Source of the DNA: Anaspis maculata
Lineage: Eukaryota > Arthropoda > Insecta > Coleoptera > Scraptiidae
Assembly: GCA_949128115.1 (NCBI GenBank)
Contig: OX421966.1
Span: forward strand, 66,523,416 to 66,587,415
Length of the DNA stretch: 64,000 bases
Direction: 5' to 3'
Under the pieces are notes generated by a model, which worked only from the letters and a program-made list of their open reading frames with translations, made no database searches and was not told the DNA's origin. The position numbers were made by a program, and so were the translations under genes. This document shows positions 24,537 through 35,757 of this stretch, piece after piece (the first letter of the stretch is position 1; each line of letters opens with the position of its first letter).

Positions 24537-27100
24537 AGTCCAGTAAAATGAGGCGATTTTTAGGCCAAAGTTGGAACAAATTGGGGGCAGGATAAAAAAA
24601 GTATGGCGATGTAGAGAATGAAAAAATGGATAAGAAAAACCAAAGTTTCATTTCCAGTCATCTTGGGAACCATGATGATGAAAAAATGGAGAAGATGGAA
24701 AAACATGCGCCGCGATCTTTCTTTAGAAACGGTGAGAGAACGGTAAGAGATGTGTGAAAACTGTCATGGACAAAGTTGTAGGGAATTCAATAATCTACAA
24801 AAAGACCCTGGAGGCATATGTCTAACTGCTTCAGTTTAGCCGTTTATCGCAGTCAAAGTTGCGCGCCGGTCTAGTGAAGTGGAAAAACTGTCCGCGTGAC
24901 CGCCTTTCTTGGATGCTGTGAGAACGACAAGAGATATCAAAAAATTGTGAGCAACAAAGTTGTAGAGAATTGGATGTTCCACTAGAAAATCTTCAGGGCC
25001 AATTATGACCTTTTCTAGTTCAGCCGTGAACCACGTTCGAAGTTGCGCGACAATCCTGTTGATAAAGTGGTTTTTCTGGAAAACTTACAAAAACCCTAGA
25101 CTCGATGAAAAAACTATGACACTGTAGAGGGTGAAAAACTGGATTCAAAAAACAAAAGTTTCATTCCACACCGTTCCGGGAAATCAAAGAAAAAGAAAGA
25201 AAAAGTTGGAAAATAGCTATTTGCACTCCCAGCTTCCTCATTGAATACTGAAATAAACGTAATAAATATAAAAAATCTGAACAAACTAGCTTGTGGAGGA
25301 TTAAATCATCTATAGGAAATGCCGTGATGAGATAAATGCATCTTTGTCGACTTAGCTGCGGAGCGCTATCAAAGTGGGGGTACATGACTAGTGACGCGTC
25401 GCATATGTGGTGAAACTGGCACGACGTTGCGGTCATTGTTGAATTGATTATAAAACATGATGGAATGATTTGAAACAATTGCGTGCTATGTTGAACGTCT
25501 GGTAACTATTGTTGGAAATGTAACTCCGCGGATGAACGCTTTTTTATGTATAAAGTTTCTTGTTTGGCAAAATTAAAGTCGTGAGTGTCACTGTACTATC
25601 TTCGTCATATTTTCATTCTAGAAATCTAGGACGAGAGACTAGGTTGCTAGGGAATTTCTGAATATGTCGTTTCTAATCATATATTTATAGCATCAAAATA
25701 GCACAGAGATAGTATCGTGACACTCAGGCTTCAAACTGAGAAATACTCGTATTTTGTAACACAATATGTACAACAATTGAGAAACGTGATTAACGTTAGA
25801 TAATGAGATGTTTTTCAACTGATTTCTGATGAATAATGATCATTCAACAACAGCTCGGAGATAATAAACAACTGTCCACCTAAACAATGGGGTTGGAAAT
25901 TAAACAGTTCTCGGTTGATGCCTTTTAGAACCCAGGATAACGTTGCTCTCGAAAATTTGCTACGGCTGATTTCCTGCAGAAACTTGGAAAACTGCAAGAA
26001 GATTTGTGGATGCAGAAAAGCTGACCTCAAGTGTACCGAGTTTTGCCACCACTGCCGTGGAGCCACCTGCTCTGACGCTTCCTGCATTGTCGTTTCGGAA
26101 GACGATGATGATGACTACAATGATAATTCTAACAATAAGTAGCTACCCAGACGTTAAACAAAGCACGCAATTTCTTTGAATCATTTGAACATGTTTTATG
26201 ATCAATTAAACAATGACCGCAACGTCGTGCCAGTTCCACCACATATGCAACGCGTCACGAGTCATGTACCCCAACTTTGATAGCGCTCCGCAGCTAAGTC
26301 GACAAAGATGCATACATGACATCAGGGGATTTTCTATAGATCATTTATTCCTCTACAAGCTGGTTTGTCCAGATTTTCCATATTTATTACGTTTATTCCA
26401 GCATTCAATGAGGAAGCTGCGAGTGCAAATCGCTACCTATTTTTCAAGATTTTTTTTTCTCAGGTTTCCCGAAACAGTGTGGAATGAAACTTTGGTTTTT
26501 CAGATTCAGTTTTTCATCCTCTACATTTTCGTAGTTTTTTCATCGAGTCTAGGGTTTTTGTAAGTTTTCCAGAAGAACCATTTTATCAACAGGATTGTCG
26601 CGCAACTTCAAACGTGGTTCACGGCTAAACTAGAAAAGATAATAATTGGCCTTGAAGATTTTCCAGTGAAGCATTCAATTGTCTACAACTTTGTCGCTCA
26701 CAATTTTTTGATATCTCTTGTCGTTTTCACAGCATCTAAGAAGGAAGGTCACGCGGGCAGTTTTTCCACTCCATTAGACCGGCGCGCAACTTTGACTGCG
26801 ATAAACGGCTTAACTGAAGAAGTAAGACATATGCTCTCAGAGACTTTTTTGTAGAATATTGAATTCCCTACAACTTTGTTCCCGACAGTTTTCACACATC
26901 TCTCACAGTTCTCTCACCGTTTCAAAAGAAAGATCGCGGCGCATGTTTTTCCATCTTCTCCATTTTTTTTTCCATGGTTCCCGGAATGACTGCGAATGAA
27001 ACTTTGGTTTTCCTTATTTAGTTCTTCATTCTTTACATCGCCATATTTTTTTCATTCTGCCCCTAATTTGTTCCAAGTTAAATCCTTATTTTACTGGACT
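24537..27100. mobile_element. Foldback element with ~0.96 kb arms, 5 bp TSD
   Basis: Ends are AGTCCAGTAAAAT (24537) and ATTTTACTGGACT (to 27100), flanked by identical ATACT at 24532-24536 and 27101-27105. The arms run 24537-~25506 and ~26143-27100 and remain similar enough that mirrored open frames (25161-25478 minus, 26213-26563 plus) give clearly related peptides. The central ~640 bp is unique and carries a small cysteine-rich ORF. Tip and TSD length match the 6.2 kb element, so I place them in one group. The superfamily is not assigned: AG-tipped ends with long arms also occur in Polintons, but those usually duplicate 6 bp. Confidence 0.85.
25918..26142 (+). CDS. Small cysteine-rich ORF inside foldback element
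   Basis: A 74-residue frame starts at ATG 25918 and ends exactly where the right arm begins. Its middle reads CKKICGCRKADLKCTEFCHH followed by C..ATCSDASC, a dense CxC...C..C..C pattern, then an acidic tail (SEDDDDDYND). The pattern resembles CXC-type (tesmin/TSO1-like) metal-binding segments, which also end some uncharacterised insect transposon-linked proteins. The rest of any such protein is absent. It is either the C-terminus left from an autonomous parent or a captured host fragment. Expression is unknown. Confidence 0.45.
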   Translation: MPFRTQDNVALENLLRLISCRNLENCKKICGCRKADLKCTEFCHHCRGATCSDASCIVVSEDDDDDYNDNSNNK

Positions 27101-27289
27101 ATACTTCCAGCTCAGAGCTGTTATTATACACCAAAGGGCATGACCAGACCGTGTCGTGTGAGCCGCTGGTCTCGTATTTTTCGCAAGAAAAAGCACGTAA
27201 CTTGCTTTGATTCACAATTAACAGTGTTAAAATTGGGAATAGTCCAGGGGTTAGTGACAAAATTCAATTAAATCTGTACGTTTTGTGAC

Positions 27290-27945
27290 AAAGGCATGAC
27301 ATTTGGTATGAGTGGTCTTCATGGTGCTATTTTTAAATGTAGACATGACGCTCCACCATATTTTCCCAATTATTTTTTGTCCTTGATCAGCAAAAAACTA
27401 CTCTTAAAATTGATGACAAGGGTTTGAGGTCACCTGTGAGTCTGTGAGCAGGCAGCAAAATTCAATTATAAATCATTTCACAACAAATGTGGTTGAAATA
27501 ATGATCCATGAAATTTTAATATCTTATTTGGAAGACCGAGCCAAAGTTACATGAAAATCAAAATTTTACATCTCACCACTACTGTGCATAACGTGATAAG
27601 TTCATAACGCGACTTCTCGCAGTATAACAGCGGGGAGTACGATACTTCTGAGTGAAAATATATGGACGTGGCATGTTATAGTGGTAGCATTGAGCATATG
27701 CTTCGACTGTAGCACACCACTTCCCTGAATATTATTATTGTCGGAAGTTGCTGTTACTCTCTTTTTATTTGATAGTAGGGAGGATAAATCTCTTTTTTCT
27801 TCAAGCCACAGGCCAGAAATAATGAACAATAATTATTGTGCAAGAATGGAAGGTAGTGCGTGAGTACTGGTCAGTTGAAATTGCACCTCGAGTTGCTTTG
27901 AAATTCTGTGCTTTCCATTGTTGGAATATGTGCGACGTGAATAAA
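27290..27945 (+). repeat. Dispersed repeat family R, copy 1
   Basis: Aligns in direct orientation with 28360-28961 and 46480-47138 and inverted with 57713-57880. Shared blocks include CTTCTCGCAG..AACAGCGGGGAGTACG (27611), GGATAAATCT, TTATTGTGCAAGAATGGAA and CTGCACCTCGAGTTG-like sequence. At about 27914-27932 it reads CCATTGTTGGAATA uninterrupted, which is the unfilled site of the foldback found in the 47 kb copy. Non-coding. Confidence 0.75.
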
Positions 27946-28015
27946 TAAATGGAACTAGCCTTACAATAAAAAAAAATTGTATTCCTCCTTATCGGGTTCT
28001 CCAACGCCATAGGAG

Positions 28016-28167
28016 TTTTTTTTTTCGTTCATTCAATTCAGAACATTTGAAAAAACCGCAATTAACGCAAAATGTGGACCGCACAAAACACCCAGACATG
28101 ACTAGAAATCGAACCTAGGACCAACCGTACTACAGGCCGATGCACTATCACCTGTGCTACGGGGTCG
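28016..28167 (-). mobile_element. tRNA-derived SINE
   Basis: On the minus strand the head reads GTAGCACAGGTGATAGTGC (A-box-like) and, about 35 bp on, GGTTCGATTTC (B-box), the internal RNA polymerase III promoter of a tRNA-derived SINE. A short body leads to an A-rich tail (T-run at 28018-28026 on the plus strand). It does not fold into a complete functional tRNA in my reading. TSD not resolved. Confidence 0.65.
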
Positions 28168-28359
28168 TAGCACGAATTAGCCTTATAATAATGCCAACGA
28201 CTTCTTGTGAATTTCATTAAATTGAATTAAATACTCGTGAGTATCATGAAGTCATTTTCATCCATTGGCTTCCAGAAGTTGTGGGGATTGGGAACTCTAC
28301 TGAGACATTAGTCTTTGGGTGGTTCAAAAGGCACAAATTGCACGTATCTCTTGCACTTA

Positions 28360-28961
28360 GATTGCCAATTATACTCACCAATTTGTATTATGGTTGCTTT
28401 TTGTATTGACGAGAGAAAGTTCCAGAAATATTTTTCGGTGATTTTTGTCCTAGATGAGCCAAGAAACAACTACACTTGAAATTAACACGTATAGGCTTGG
28501 GCTAGAACATAGCGCTAAAACTGTAGGCAGGTAGCAAAATTTGGTTTTCAATCATTCAGAGACAAAAATGATGAATCAAATAATATAGCGGAATTATTGA
28601 TCCGAGAAAAAAAAATCCAATAATTTGGACAGCCGAGTCAAAATTCAAAACTAAACATTACACCTCACTACTGCTGCTCAAAACGTAGTAAGCTCATAAT
28701 GATACTTGTCCAGACTTGACAGATGCTTCTGAGCATCTGAGCGTGATGTAAGTTGAAATGAAGCCACTAGAGAGCATGTCGCTGCATTGTCGGAAGTTAC
28801 TGTTAGATACTCTCTTTTCATTTGATACAGGTAGGATGAATCTTTTTTTTTAAGTTGAAGTCCCAAAGTATTGACCAAAGATTAGTTCAAGAATCAGAAG
28901 GTAGGTACAGTGAATGAGTGACGGTTAGGTGAAATTGCGCTGTTCTTTATTGGAATGTAGT
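28360..28961 (+). repeat. Dispersed repeat family R, copy 2
   Basis: Second family R copy, same orientation as copy 1. It carries TTTTTGTCCTAGAT.AGC, CTACACTTGAAATTAA, TCTTTTCATTTGATA and GGATGAATCTTT blocks shared with 27.3 and 46.5 kb. It ends near TTGGAATGTAG, where a LINE fragment starts. Confidence 0.7.
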
Positions 28962-29985
28962 CAGAAACATTCATCACAAAACAAGGATTGAGACAAGGCG
29001 GAGGAATAAGCCGAATACTTTTCACAGTATTCATGGACGATATGATAAAGAAATGCAACAAAAGAGTAAGGAGTTTATATGTTGGCTACAGAAATTTGCA
29101 GAGAGTAAAAATATCGGAATGCGCTTTCGCGGACGACGTGGCGGTTATGGCGGGGAGTGAAAAATACTGACAAGAAAATTTGAACGTTTGGAATGAAGTA
29201 TTGGAAGAGAGTGGAATGAAGTTGAACCTGAAGAAGACAAAAGTAATGGCAGTGACAGAAGAACGACAAGAATTGAACATAAAGATAAAAGGGGTCAGTC
29301 TAGAACAAGTGGAGCAGTTTGAATACCTGGGGGTAACAATAGAAGAAACTGGCAAGCAAGAAATTGAGATAAATAAAAGAATAGATAAAGCAGTTAAAGT
29401 TTACTATGCTATGAACCAGAGTTTCATCAACAAAAAGGAAGTTTCGACAAAGACAAAAATTAATGTATACAAATCAATATTTAGACCAATACTGACATAC
29501 GGATGCGAGACATGGACACTGACAAGACAACTGAAGAGCAAGATCCAAGCGACAGAAATGAAATACCTCAGAAGAACAAAGGGAATAACAAGAAGAGACA
29601 GAATTAGAAATGAACAAGTGAGAGAAGAACTGGGAGTGCAATCGACGCTGGAATTCATTGAACAGAGACAACTCAGTTGGTGGGGACACTTACTGAGGAT
29701 GAGCGATAAGAGACCAGTCAGGAAAATATGGGAGGCAAGGATAGAAAAAAAGAAGAAACGGGGAAGGCCGAAACAGACATGGGAAGAGACCATGAAGAAG
29801 ATCTTGGAGAATAAAGGAAAGACATGGAATGAAGCGAGAATATTAGCAGGAAACAAGAAGAAGTGGTGCGAATTTGTACATAATCTGTGAATTGTAGATA
29901 TTGTAAGCCCGACACCTAGCGGTAGAAGGGAATTTGATAATATCCCTACATATATATTGGAATGTAGGATGTGTATAATATAGTT
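28962..29985 (+). pseudogene. RTE-like LINE, 5'-truncated reverse transcriptase
   Basis: From about 28962 the plus frame reads ITKQGLRQGGGISRILFTVF, then a CAFADDVAVMAG motif holding the F-A-D-D catalytic box of reverse transcriptase, then a TGA at 29168-29170. The same frame continues 29171-29890 with KLNLKKTKVMAV, EYLGVTI, YGCETWTLT, MKYLRRTKGITRRDRIRN, WWGHLLRM and KKRGRPKQTWEE. This order (palm, thumb, then the C-terminal WWGHLLRM and RGRPKQTW blocks) is typical of RTE-like insect LINEs. The endonuclease and fingers are missing through 5' truncation, and one nonsense codon breaks the rest. A T-rich 3' end follows at ~29984. Confidence 0.85.
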
Positions 29986-30329
29986 TTTTTTTTGTACAAA
30001 AAGTTTTAATCAGGTAGATAAATCTTTCACTCTCCAAATGGGGCCCCTGCGTGGTGTTGCTCCTATAAAAAACATAAACATCAAAGGCACTACATAACTT
30101 CCTTGATAGCTCCTTTTGATCAAAATCTTTCAGACCACTTCAGACTTCAACTCAGCGGCATCCACTATCGAGGAGTCGGATCTTCGTTATCTGAAGAGAT
30201 TTTATTCAACTTTTTCTCAAATTGTGTAAGATATCACTATCTATGAAAATAAGGTCATCCGTGGGGTATGAATCGAAAAATAATAAATAAAAAAATAAAT
30301 AAAAAAATAAACGTGCCAATCTCTAGTTC

Positions 30330-30900
30330 AATTCACAAGGAATCCCATACCCCTCGATGGTAGGTGCCGCTAGTTTGTAGCGCAATAAAGCACTAACGAA
30401 ACACTAACAAAATAATTCATATTAGTAGCTACATCAATGAGTTCATGAAAAACGAACGTCGCCAATTTTCAGATCAAGCTGCTATAGTAAGTGCTGGAAC
30501 TCCTTGACGGTATAGATGTCTCTGGGTTCCAGTTCGAAGCACAATGAAGCACCAACGAAACAGCGCGGTAGCTACATTTGTGCATTTGTGTCTGCTAAAC
30601 GTCGCCAACTTTCAGGTAGCTTCACTAGGAAATGATTGTAGTTTCTCTCGTAGTTTCTTGACGGTGGGTGCCGCTGAACTCTATAGTTTGAAGCAAAATT
30701 AAACACTAACAAAGAACTATCGAAGCAACCTAAAGCAGTTCCATCGGTGTTTAATTCTCATCGCAAACTTCCAGATGGATTTACAAGAAAGTGCAATGAC
30801 ACCTCGACAGTACAGGTGTCGCTGGGCTGTAGTTCAAATAACATTGAAGCACTGAAGAAGCACTGAGGAGCCAGGAGGTAGATACATCTGTGCTTTATAA
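30330..30900. repeat. Degenerate ~150 bp tandem repeat, four units
   Basis: Four related units begin near 30350, 30507, 30660 and 30807. Each contains CTYGACGGTA.RGTGYCGCT, then a GAAGCA...CACTAACGAA segment; the first two also carry TAGCTACAT and the first three an ACGTCGCCAACTTTCAG-like block. Spacing is about 147-155 bp. Divergence is high, so this is an old array. Nothing coding is visible. Confidence 0.65.
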
Positions 30901-31426
30901 TCGGTATTCATTTTCCGATTCATGGGTCCCTGGATATTTTGATCCTGTGTCATGTCGTGCATCTTGATTTTCCAAATCTCGGTTTCCTTCGAGTTTCTTG
31001 TTCCTTATTATTCTTTCTTCTTGAGGCGACTCATTTTGAGATGCTCTATCTGCTGTTGTCAGCTTGGTCGGTGGAGGTTTTGAAGAATTGTATGTTTCAA
31101 CATCCGCTGGATAGGTATAACGATGGTGGGAACTAAACTACGCAACAACATTATTATCGTGCTCCAAAATAACGCTTTTTCTCAAAAAAAAAAAAACTGG
31201 ATCAAGCAATTTCAATTATGTTCGAAGCATTTTGAAAGCTTGGTCCTCTAGGCAAAAAATCGTATCCATTTGGAAGTCGATAGATGTCAACTTGAGTTTC
31301 TACAAGGTGTTAAAGAAAGTAGTGCAACATTTCTAAAAGCTTGACATACTCCCATTTGATGTAGAACTTTTTTTTTGGATTTCAACATCAAAGGCATTAT
31401 AGCTGAAGCTCATATCTCGAACTAAG
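30901..31426. other. Unassigned sequence
   Basis: No gene, RNA or repeat boundary is recognised. Confidence 0.5.
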
Positions 31427-31428
31427 TA

Positions 31429-31559
31429 CGGGGTGTTTATAAGAGACTGTGATCGCGGTAGGCTTGGGTCAGGCCGAAAAACGTAGTAACAGGCGCAATT
31501 GTAGTGATCGAGAGGGGATTCCAAAGGTGATGCGATCACAGACGTTTATAAACACCCAG
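31429..31559. mobile_element. 131 bp MITE, TA target duplication
   Basis: Ends CGGGGTGTTTATAA and TTATAAACACCCAG, with a second inverted block CTGTGATCGC / GCGATCACAG just inside. TA flanks at 31427-31428 and 31560-31561. Non-coding; Tc1/mariner-like by TSD. Confidence 0.75.
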
Positions 31560-31561
31560 TA

Positions 31562-32225
31562 TTTCCTGATTTATCTTTCTATCCCTTTTATTCACGGGGT
31601 GATATCGAAGAATCGACTTTTTGGTCTTCTGCTGATAACATTTCTTGACCAATTTTCAAAATCCAGGGCTCATATTGAAGCTAAAGCCTTGGGGAAGTGA
31701 ACTCAATATACACAATCGATTCAAGACCAACATCTATAATATAGGGTGGCATCAAAACTGACATATGAATATATCTGTACAGGAATCCAATCGGGTGGAG
31801 AAATAAATGGAAATCAACATTGTTTTCGGATCAAGTTTCAGATGTGGCATTCATTCTGAACACTCTTTGAAATTTCATGATTGATTGTCACAAAAAATGG
31901 TCGATAGAGGAAACAAATTGGAACTGTGTGTTTCTGAGGAAGATTCAGCTTTTTCGCTGGTCTGGAAATGTTCGTAACCAACTTTACTAAAATCTTAACA
32001 ATCTGGGACAGTCTTCCTCGCTGTAATTTCCGTCACATTAGTTACGGCATTTTCGGGTGAGTAAGGACGCTCATTCTCATTGGAAAGCATCCCAAGGCTT
32101 CCGATTCAATATGAGCCCTGGATTTTGAAAATTGGTCTAGAAGGGGGATGTTATCAGAAGACGATAAAGTTGATTTTTCGATACCACCCTGTGGATAAAA
32201 GGAATGGAAAGATAAATCGAAAACC
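31562..32225. repeat. Imperfect inverted repeat
   Basis: 31562-31690 (TTTATCTTTC.ATYCCTTTTAT, ATTTTCAAAATCCAGGGCTC, AAGCCTTGGG) is answered inverted by 32090-32225. The ~400 bp between shows no coding motif. It adjoins the 131 bp MITE, which may lie inside its outer arm. Confidence 0.6.
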
Positions 32226-32250
32226 GTTTCCAAATATGAATTTTCAGTAC

Positions 32251-32590
32251 TTGTGATGTGGTGGTCATCGCGTTCGACTGCCATGCCAGAGGTCGCGGGT
32301 TCAATCTACGCCGTAGACGGTCGGATTTCCCGCAAGAAAAGAAGCTTCTCGATCTAGTTGGAATGCTTGCTGAATGCAAGACGCATTGCACGTAAAATAC
32401 GAACGATGGTGCCGACCCCATGCGATGTTGATGGTTGGTGAGAAATTCCTACCCTGTGTTGGAGCACACAGCCTGTGTGACACAGGGGCTCGGCAAAATT
32501 TCCGGTATAGTGGAGGAAAGCATTCACCGGCGTCGGTGTTAGGCCTCGTTTCGGGAGTAGGCCGACGGTTGATAAACGAGAAAAAAAGAG
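32251..32590 (+). mobile_element. tRNA-derived SINE, copy A
   Basis: The head TGTGATGTGGTGGTCATCGC matches an A-box, and GTCGCGGGTTCAATC a B-box, at tRNA-like spacing. The body includes GGTGCCGACCCCATGCGATG, AAATTTCC and GCATTCACCGGCGTCGGTG, and the copy ends in GATAAACGAGAAAAAAA. It is clearly the same family as 34961-35294, same strand. Transcription by RNA polymerase III and LINE-dependent insertion are expected from the family, not shown here. Confidence 0.85.
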
Positions 32591-33204
32591 AACTCTTGTG
32601 GAAGATTGAACTTGGCCGAGAATGAAGTAGACAATCCGGAAGTTTCTCCTCAGCTAAAATGAAGATATCCCGGAAAAACTGGCCGATTTTGGAAGTTCTT
32701 CTGTTGCTCGATGGAGCACTTTTTCAACCACAAGGTTTCAGCACAGATTCTCCGATTGTTGATATTCTGTTATATACTGCAACAGTGCGTCGGGCTTTTC
32801 TAGCGCCCTTACCTTGCAAAATAGAGAAAAAAATGTGGAACATAAAATTATGAGTTCAAAAAGTTCCACCTTGTAAAATCATTTTCTACTATACAGGATG
32901 TTTAATTTTTGCGCTATAACAAAAACAAAGATTTTTTGAACAGAATGCCCCACTTCTGATTCCATTGTTTTGTTCAGCTTTTTAAGCTCTGTAACAAATG
33001 TATTTTAGTTTTTTTTTTCAATCTGTGGCATTGCTACCAACTGAAAATTAAAGATTGATTTTTTTTGTAATTTCAAGGTTTCCTTTGAAAAATTGTGGAG
33101 GCCTCGTTTTTTGAGATTTAGGGATGAAATTAAGCATAACGGTAGTCAGGGCCGGACCGAAACCAATTTGCTCAAGGGGGTGTGGAAGATCTCAAAATGC
33201 CGAC

Positions 33205-33700
33205 TATTATTGTGAGACTGTAAAATTGTGGGACAGCAAATTATTGGACCATGGACCGTTCTTTATTGACGGGGATTTGAACGGGAATAGCTATTTAGAG
33301 CCTTTACAAAATTTCATTGTTCTGGCCATCAGTGTCATTTTTACTCCAGAAGGACGGATTCAGCCTTGGTTTCAGCAAGACGGGGCTTAACTGCACTTTA
33401 CGCTGGCCGTGCAGGAGTTCCTTGACATTCCAGGCATTCCCACGAGAATGGATCAGTCGAAAAAGGGAAATTGAGTGGCCTCCCAGGTCACCTGACCTGT
33501 TCCCATTGGACTTTTTCTTCTAAGGATACTTTGAAGGTCGAGTATGAAAGGCGCAGCCCCAAAACTTACAGCTGCTGAAAGATCTTATTTTGGAGAAATG
33601 CGGAAGAATATACCTCCAGATTTTCTTTCACATTCTGTAAGGGGCTTTAGGAACGCCTTCGTCGCGATGTTGGAGGCAGACAATTTGAAGATATGATATA
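33205..33700 (+). pseudogene. Tc1/mariner-superfamily transposase remnant
   Basis: Plus-strand fragments spell GPFFIDGDLNGNSYLEPLQN, then WFQQDGA, then in another frame EWPPRSPDLFPLDFFF and, further on in a third frame, a degraded RRDVGGRQFEDM. In DDE transposases of this superfamily QQDGAPAH carries the second catalytic Asp and SPDL.PLDF the third (Asp in DDD types). A stop directly follows QQDGA, and frameshifts separate the blocks. The helix-turn-helix domain and first Asp are absent. It is a dead fragment; its own inverted repeats are not identified. Confidence 0.8.
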
Positions 33701-33910
33701 AGTTTTCTAGTTCGCATTATATTTGAGAAGAACATTTTTTCTTTTCCTATTTCAATATTAAATCTTTTCAATTCTAATTTCAAAATTCAATCCTATTGAA
33801 TAATGCACGCGTTATCACGCGCATACATGCCTGCATTTTTCAATAAGACTGGATAAAGCCAGAGGGCGATAAAGCATAGCATTCTACTCGCGGGTAATGG
33901 CTATTACTCA

Positions 33911-34075
33911 AGGTGCGTTCAGTCAGCTTATTTAGCCGCAATTTTAGTTTTAGCCGTGAGCGCTGCATCGCTTATTGGCTGTTCCGAGGAGGCTGGTTCA
34001 TAAGAGCCAATGGGCGTCGCTGCGCTTGCGACTAAAATTAAAACTTGCGGCTAAATAAGCTGACTGAACGCACCT
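33911..34075. mobile_element. 165 bp MITE, ~50 bp TIRs, TCA duplication
   Basis: The left end AGGTGCGTTCAGTCAGCTTA is matched by its complement at the right end, and pairing continues to ~50 bp with a few mismatches. TCA flanks both sides (33908-33910, 34076-34078). The element is almost entirely inverted repeat. A 3 bp TSD suggests PIF/Harbinger or a related group, but the tip is not diagnostic. Confidence 0.85.
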
Positions 34076-34214
34076 TCATTCGGATGCTTTACGACACTCG
34101 CCAAGGCTCGTGTGGGCAAACTGCATCCTCATGAGTAAAAAGCATTCATTACCCTCTTGTTGAATGATATACTATTATCCGGTATATGTATTATCCCGAG
34201 GGGTAAACCGCTGG

Positions 34215-34460
34215 GGGTATTATGGTGTACACCTCTGAGGTATTAGTAGGTATTAGAAGGGAATTAGTGGGTATTACAAGGGTATTAGTGGGTAATACAG
34301 GGGTATTAATGGGTATTACAGGGGTATTAGTGGGTATTACAGGGGTATTACTGGGTATTACAGGGGTATTACTGGGTATTACATGGGAATTAGTGGGTAT
34401 TACCAGGGGAATTAGTGGGTATTACAGAGGAATTAGTGGGTATTAGTAGGTATTAAAACG
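34215..34460. repeat. Minisatellite, GGGTATTA-based, left array
   Basis: Repeats of GGGTATTACAGG and GGGTATTAGTG-type units, about 10-12 bp each and often paired as ~21-24 bp dimers, fill this stretch. The translated GIT/GVL-V-GIT peptide is a by-product. Confidence 0.9.
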
Positions 34461-34702
34461 TCAAGTGCGCATGCGTCAGAGGTGAACAAAGTTAGCAGAA
34501 TCTCCATACCTAGTCATGAAAATGTCGGAAAAGTGAGCGGAAATCAGAAAAGTGAAAACTCGTTCTTGAAGCAGGTTTTTTTTAGCACGACCTACATGTT
34601 GTGTGTATGTGTTATGTGTCGGTACCTACCCTATCAAGTTTTATTGTCACAATTAAAACGGTTGGAAGAAAATTGCCAGCCTAAAACTTCTGGGGTGACT
34701 AA

Positions 34703-34825
34703 CGCCGGGTTGCTCACTTCGAGTTTAACTTTACCGGTTTGGTTATTATGGAAATATTTGTTGCAACAATGAAATCTATGGCAACCAAACCAAGTTTAAA
34801 GTAACTCGAAGTGAGCAACTGAGCC
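34703..34825. mobile_element. 123 bp MITE, TAA duplication (PIF/Harbinger-like)
   Basis: Left end CGCCGGGTTGCTCACTTCGA; the inward-read right end GGCTCAGTTGCTCACTTCGA pairs with it, and a second block TTTGGTT / AACCAAA follows. TAA flanks at 34700-34702 and 34826-34828. A TWA 3 bp duplication and a GGCTC.GTTGC tip fit PIF/Harbinger MITEs. Confidence 0.75.
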
Positions 34826-34960
34826 TAATTCACTTATTATACGTACAGGCAATGGTGCAGGGTAGTAATACCTACCTACAAATACCTACAGGGGCAAAAT
34901 GAGGAATCTTTTCAGAAAACATACTAGCTGTCCCATGAATAACTGTCGGAAATGAGGAGC

Positions 34961-35294
34961 TTGTGGTGTGGTGGTCAGCGCGTTCGACTACCACTCCAGG
35001 GGTCGTGGGTTCGAGTCCCACTGTGGGCGATCGGATTTCCGTCCTCAAAACAAGCTCTTTGATCTAGTTGGAATGCTCGCTAAATGCAAGACGCACCGTG
35101 TGTCGAATAGCACGTGAAATGCGAACTATGGTGCCGACCCCATGCGATGTTGTTGGTCGTTAAAAATCCCTACCCTGTGTTGGAATACACAGGAGTTCGG
35201 CAAAATTTCCGATATAGTGAAGAAAAGCATTCACCGGCGTCGGTGCTAGGCCTCGCTGCGGAAATAGGCCGACGTTAAATAAACGAATAAAAAC
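34961..35294 (+). mobile_element. tRNA-derived SINE, copy B
   Basis: Better preserved than copy A (32251). A-box TGGTGTGGTGGTCAGCGCG and B-box GGTTCGAGTCC are near consensus. The body GGTGCCGACCCCATGCGATG and GCATTCACCGGCGTCGGTG matches copy A, and the 3' end is AAATAAACGAATAAAAAC. No clear TSD was found. Confidence 0.85.
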
Positions 35295-35561
35295 AAATAT
35301 TGTTTTCACAAATTCAGCTTGATGTGACGGATTTACGACACCGAGTACGACATCTTAAAACGCTGTTATGAAACTGGTATGGGCAATGCCACATGGGCTT
35401 TATGGGAGACTAATCCACATTATACCTGCCTACCGTAGGTACCGTATCACTGGCCATGTCCGTGTTTTAGGATTCATGTATTTGCCAAGTACATATGAGC
35501 TACCGAGTGAGCTCCAGATGTTATCTAAAAAAAAACCATTGATTATTATTGATACCAAGTG

Positions 35562-35719
35562 AACTTTTACTTTCCCGCCTCCCCACCAACATGGAAGGGA
35601 AAGTCGAGGGGAAAGTATGGTGATCGTACAGAAAAAGTTTTGAGATTTCGATGGATAAATCTATTCTGGGTCCCCAAGTCGATCAGGACCATTTCCAGAA
35701 TAATGTCTGTCTGTCTGTC

Positions 35720-35757
<38 letters not shown>

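Noticed and set aside
25161..26563. Two similar 'proteins' at 25161-25478 (minus) and 26213-26563 (plus)
   Set aside because: They are the two inverted arms of the same foldback; similarity reflects the DNA repeat, not a gene family.
34215..34460. Regular short repeats that could look like a CRISPR array
   Set aside because: Units are 10-24 bp, lack unique spacers, and the genome is eukaryotic; it is a minisatellite.
34961..35035. Possible functional tRNA gene
   Set aside because: A- and B-boxes are present but the acceptor and anticodon arms do not close; it is the head of a SINE with a second copy at 32251.
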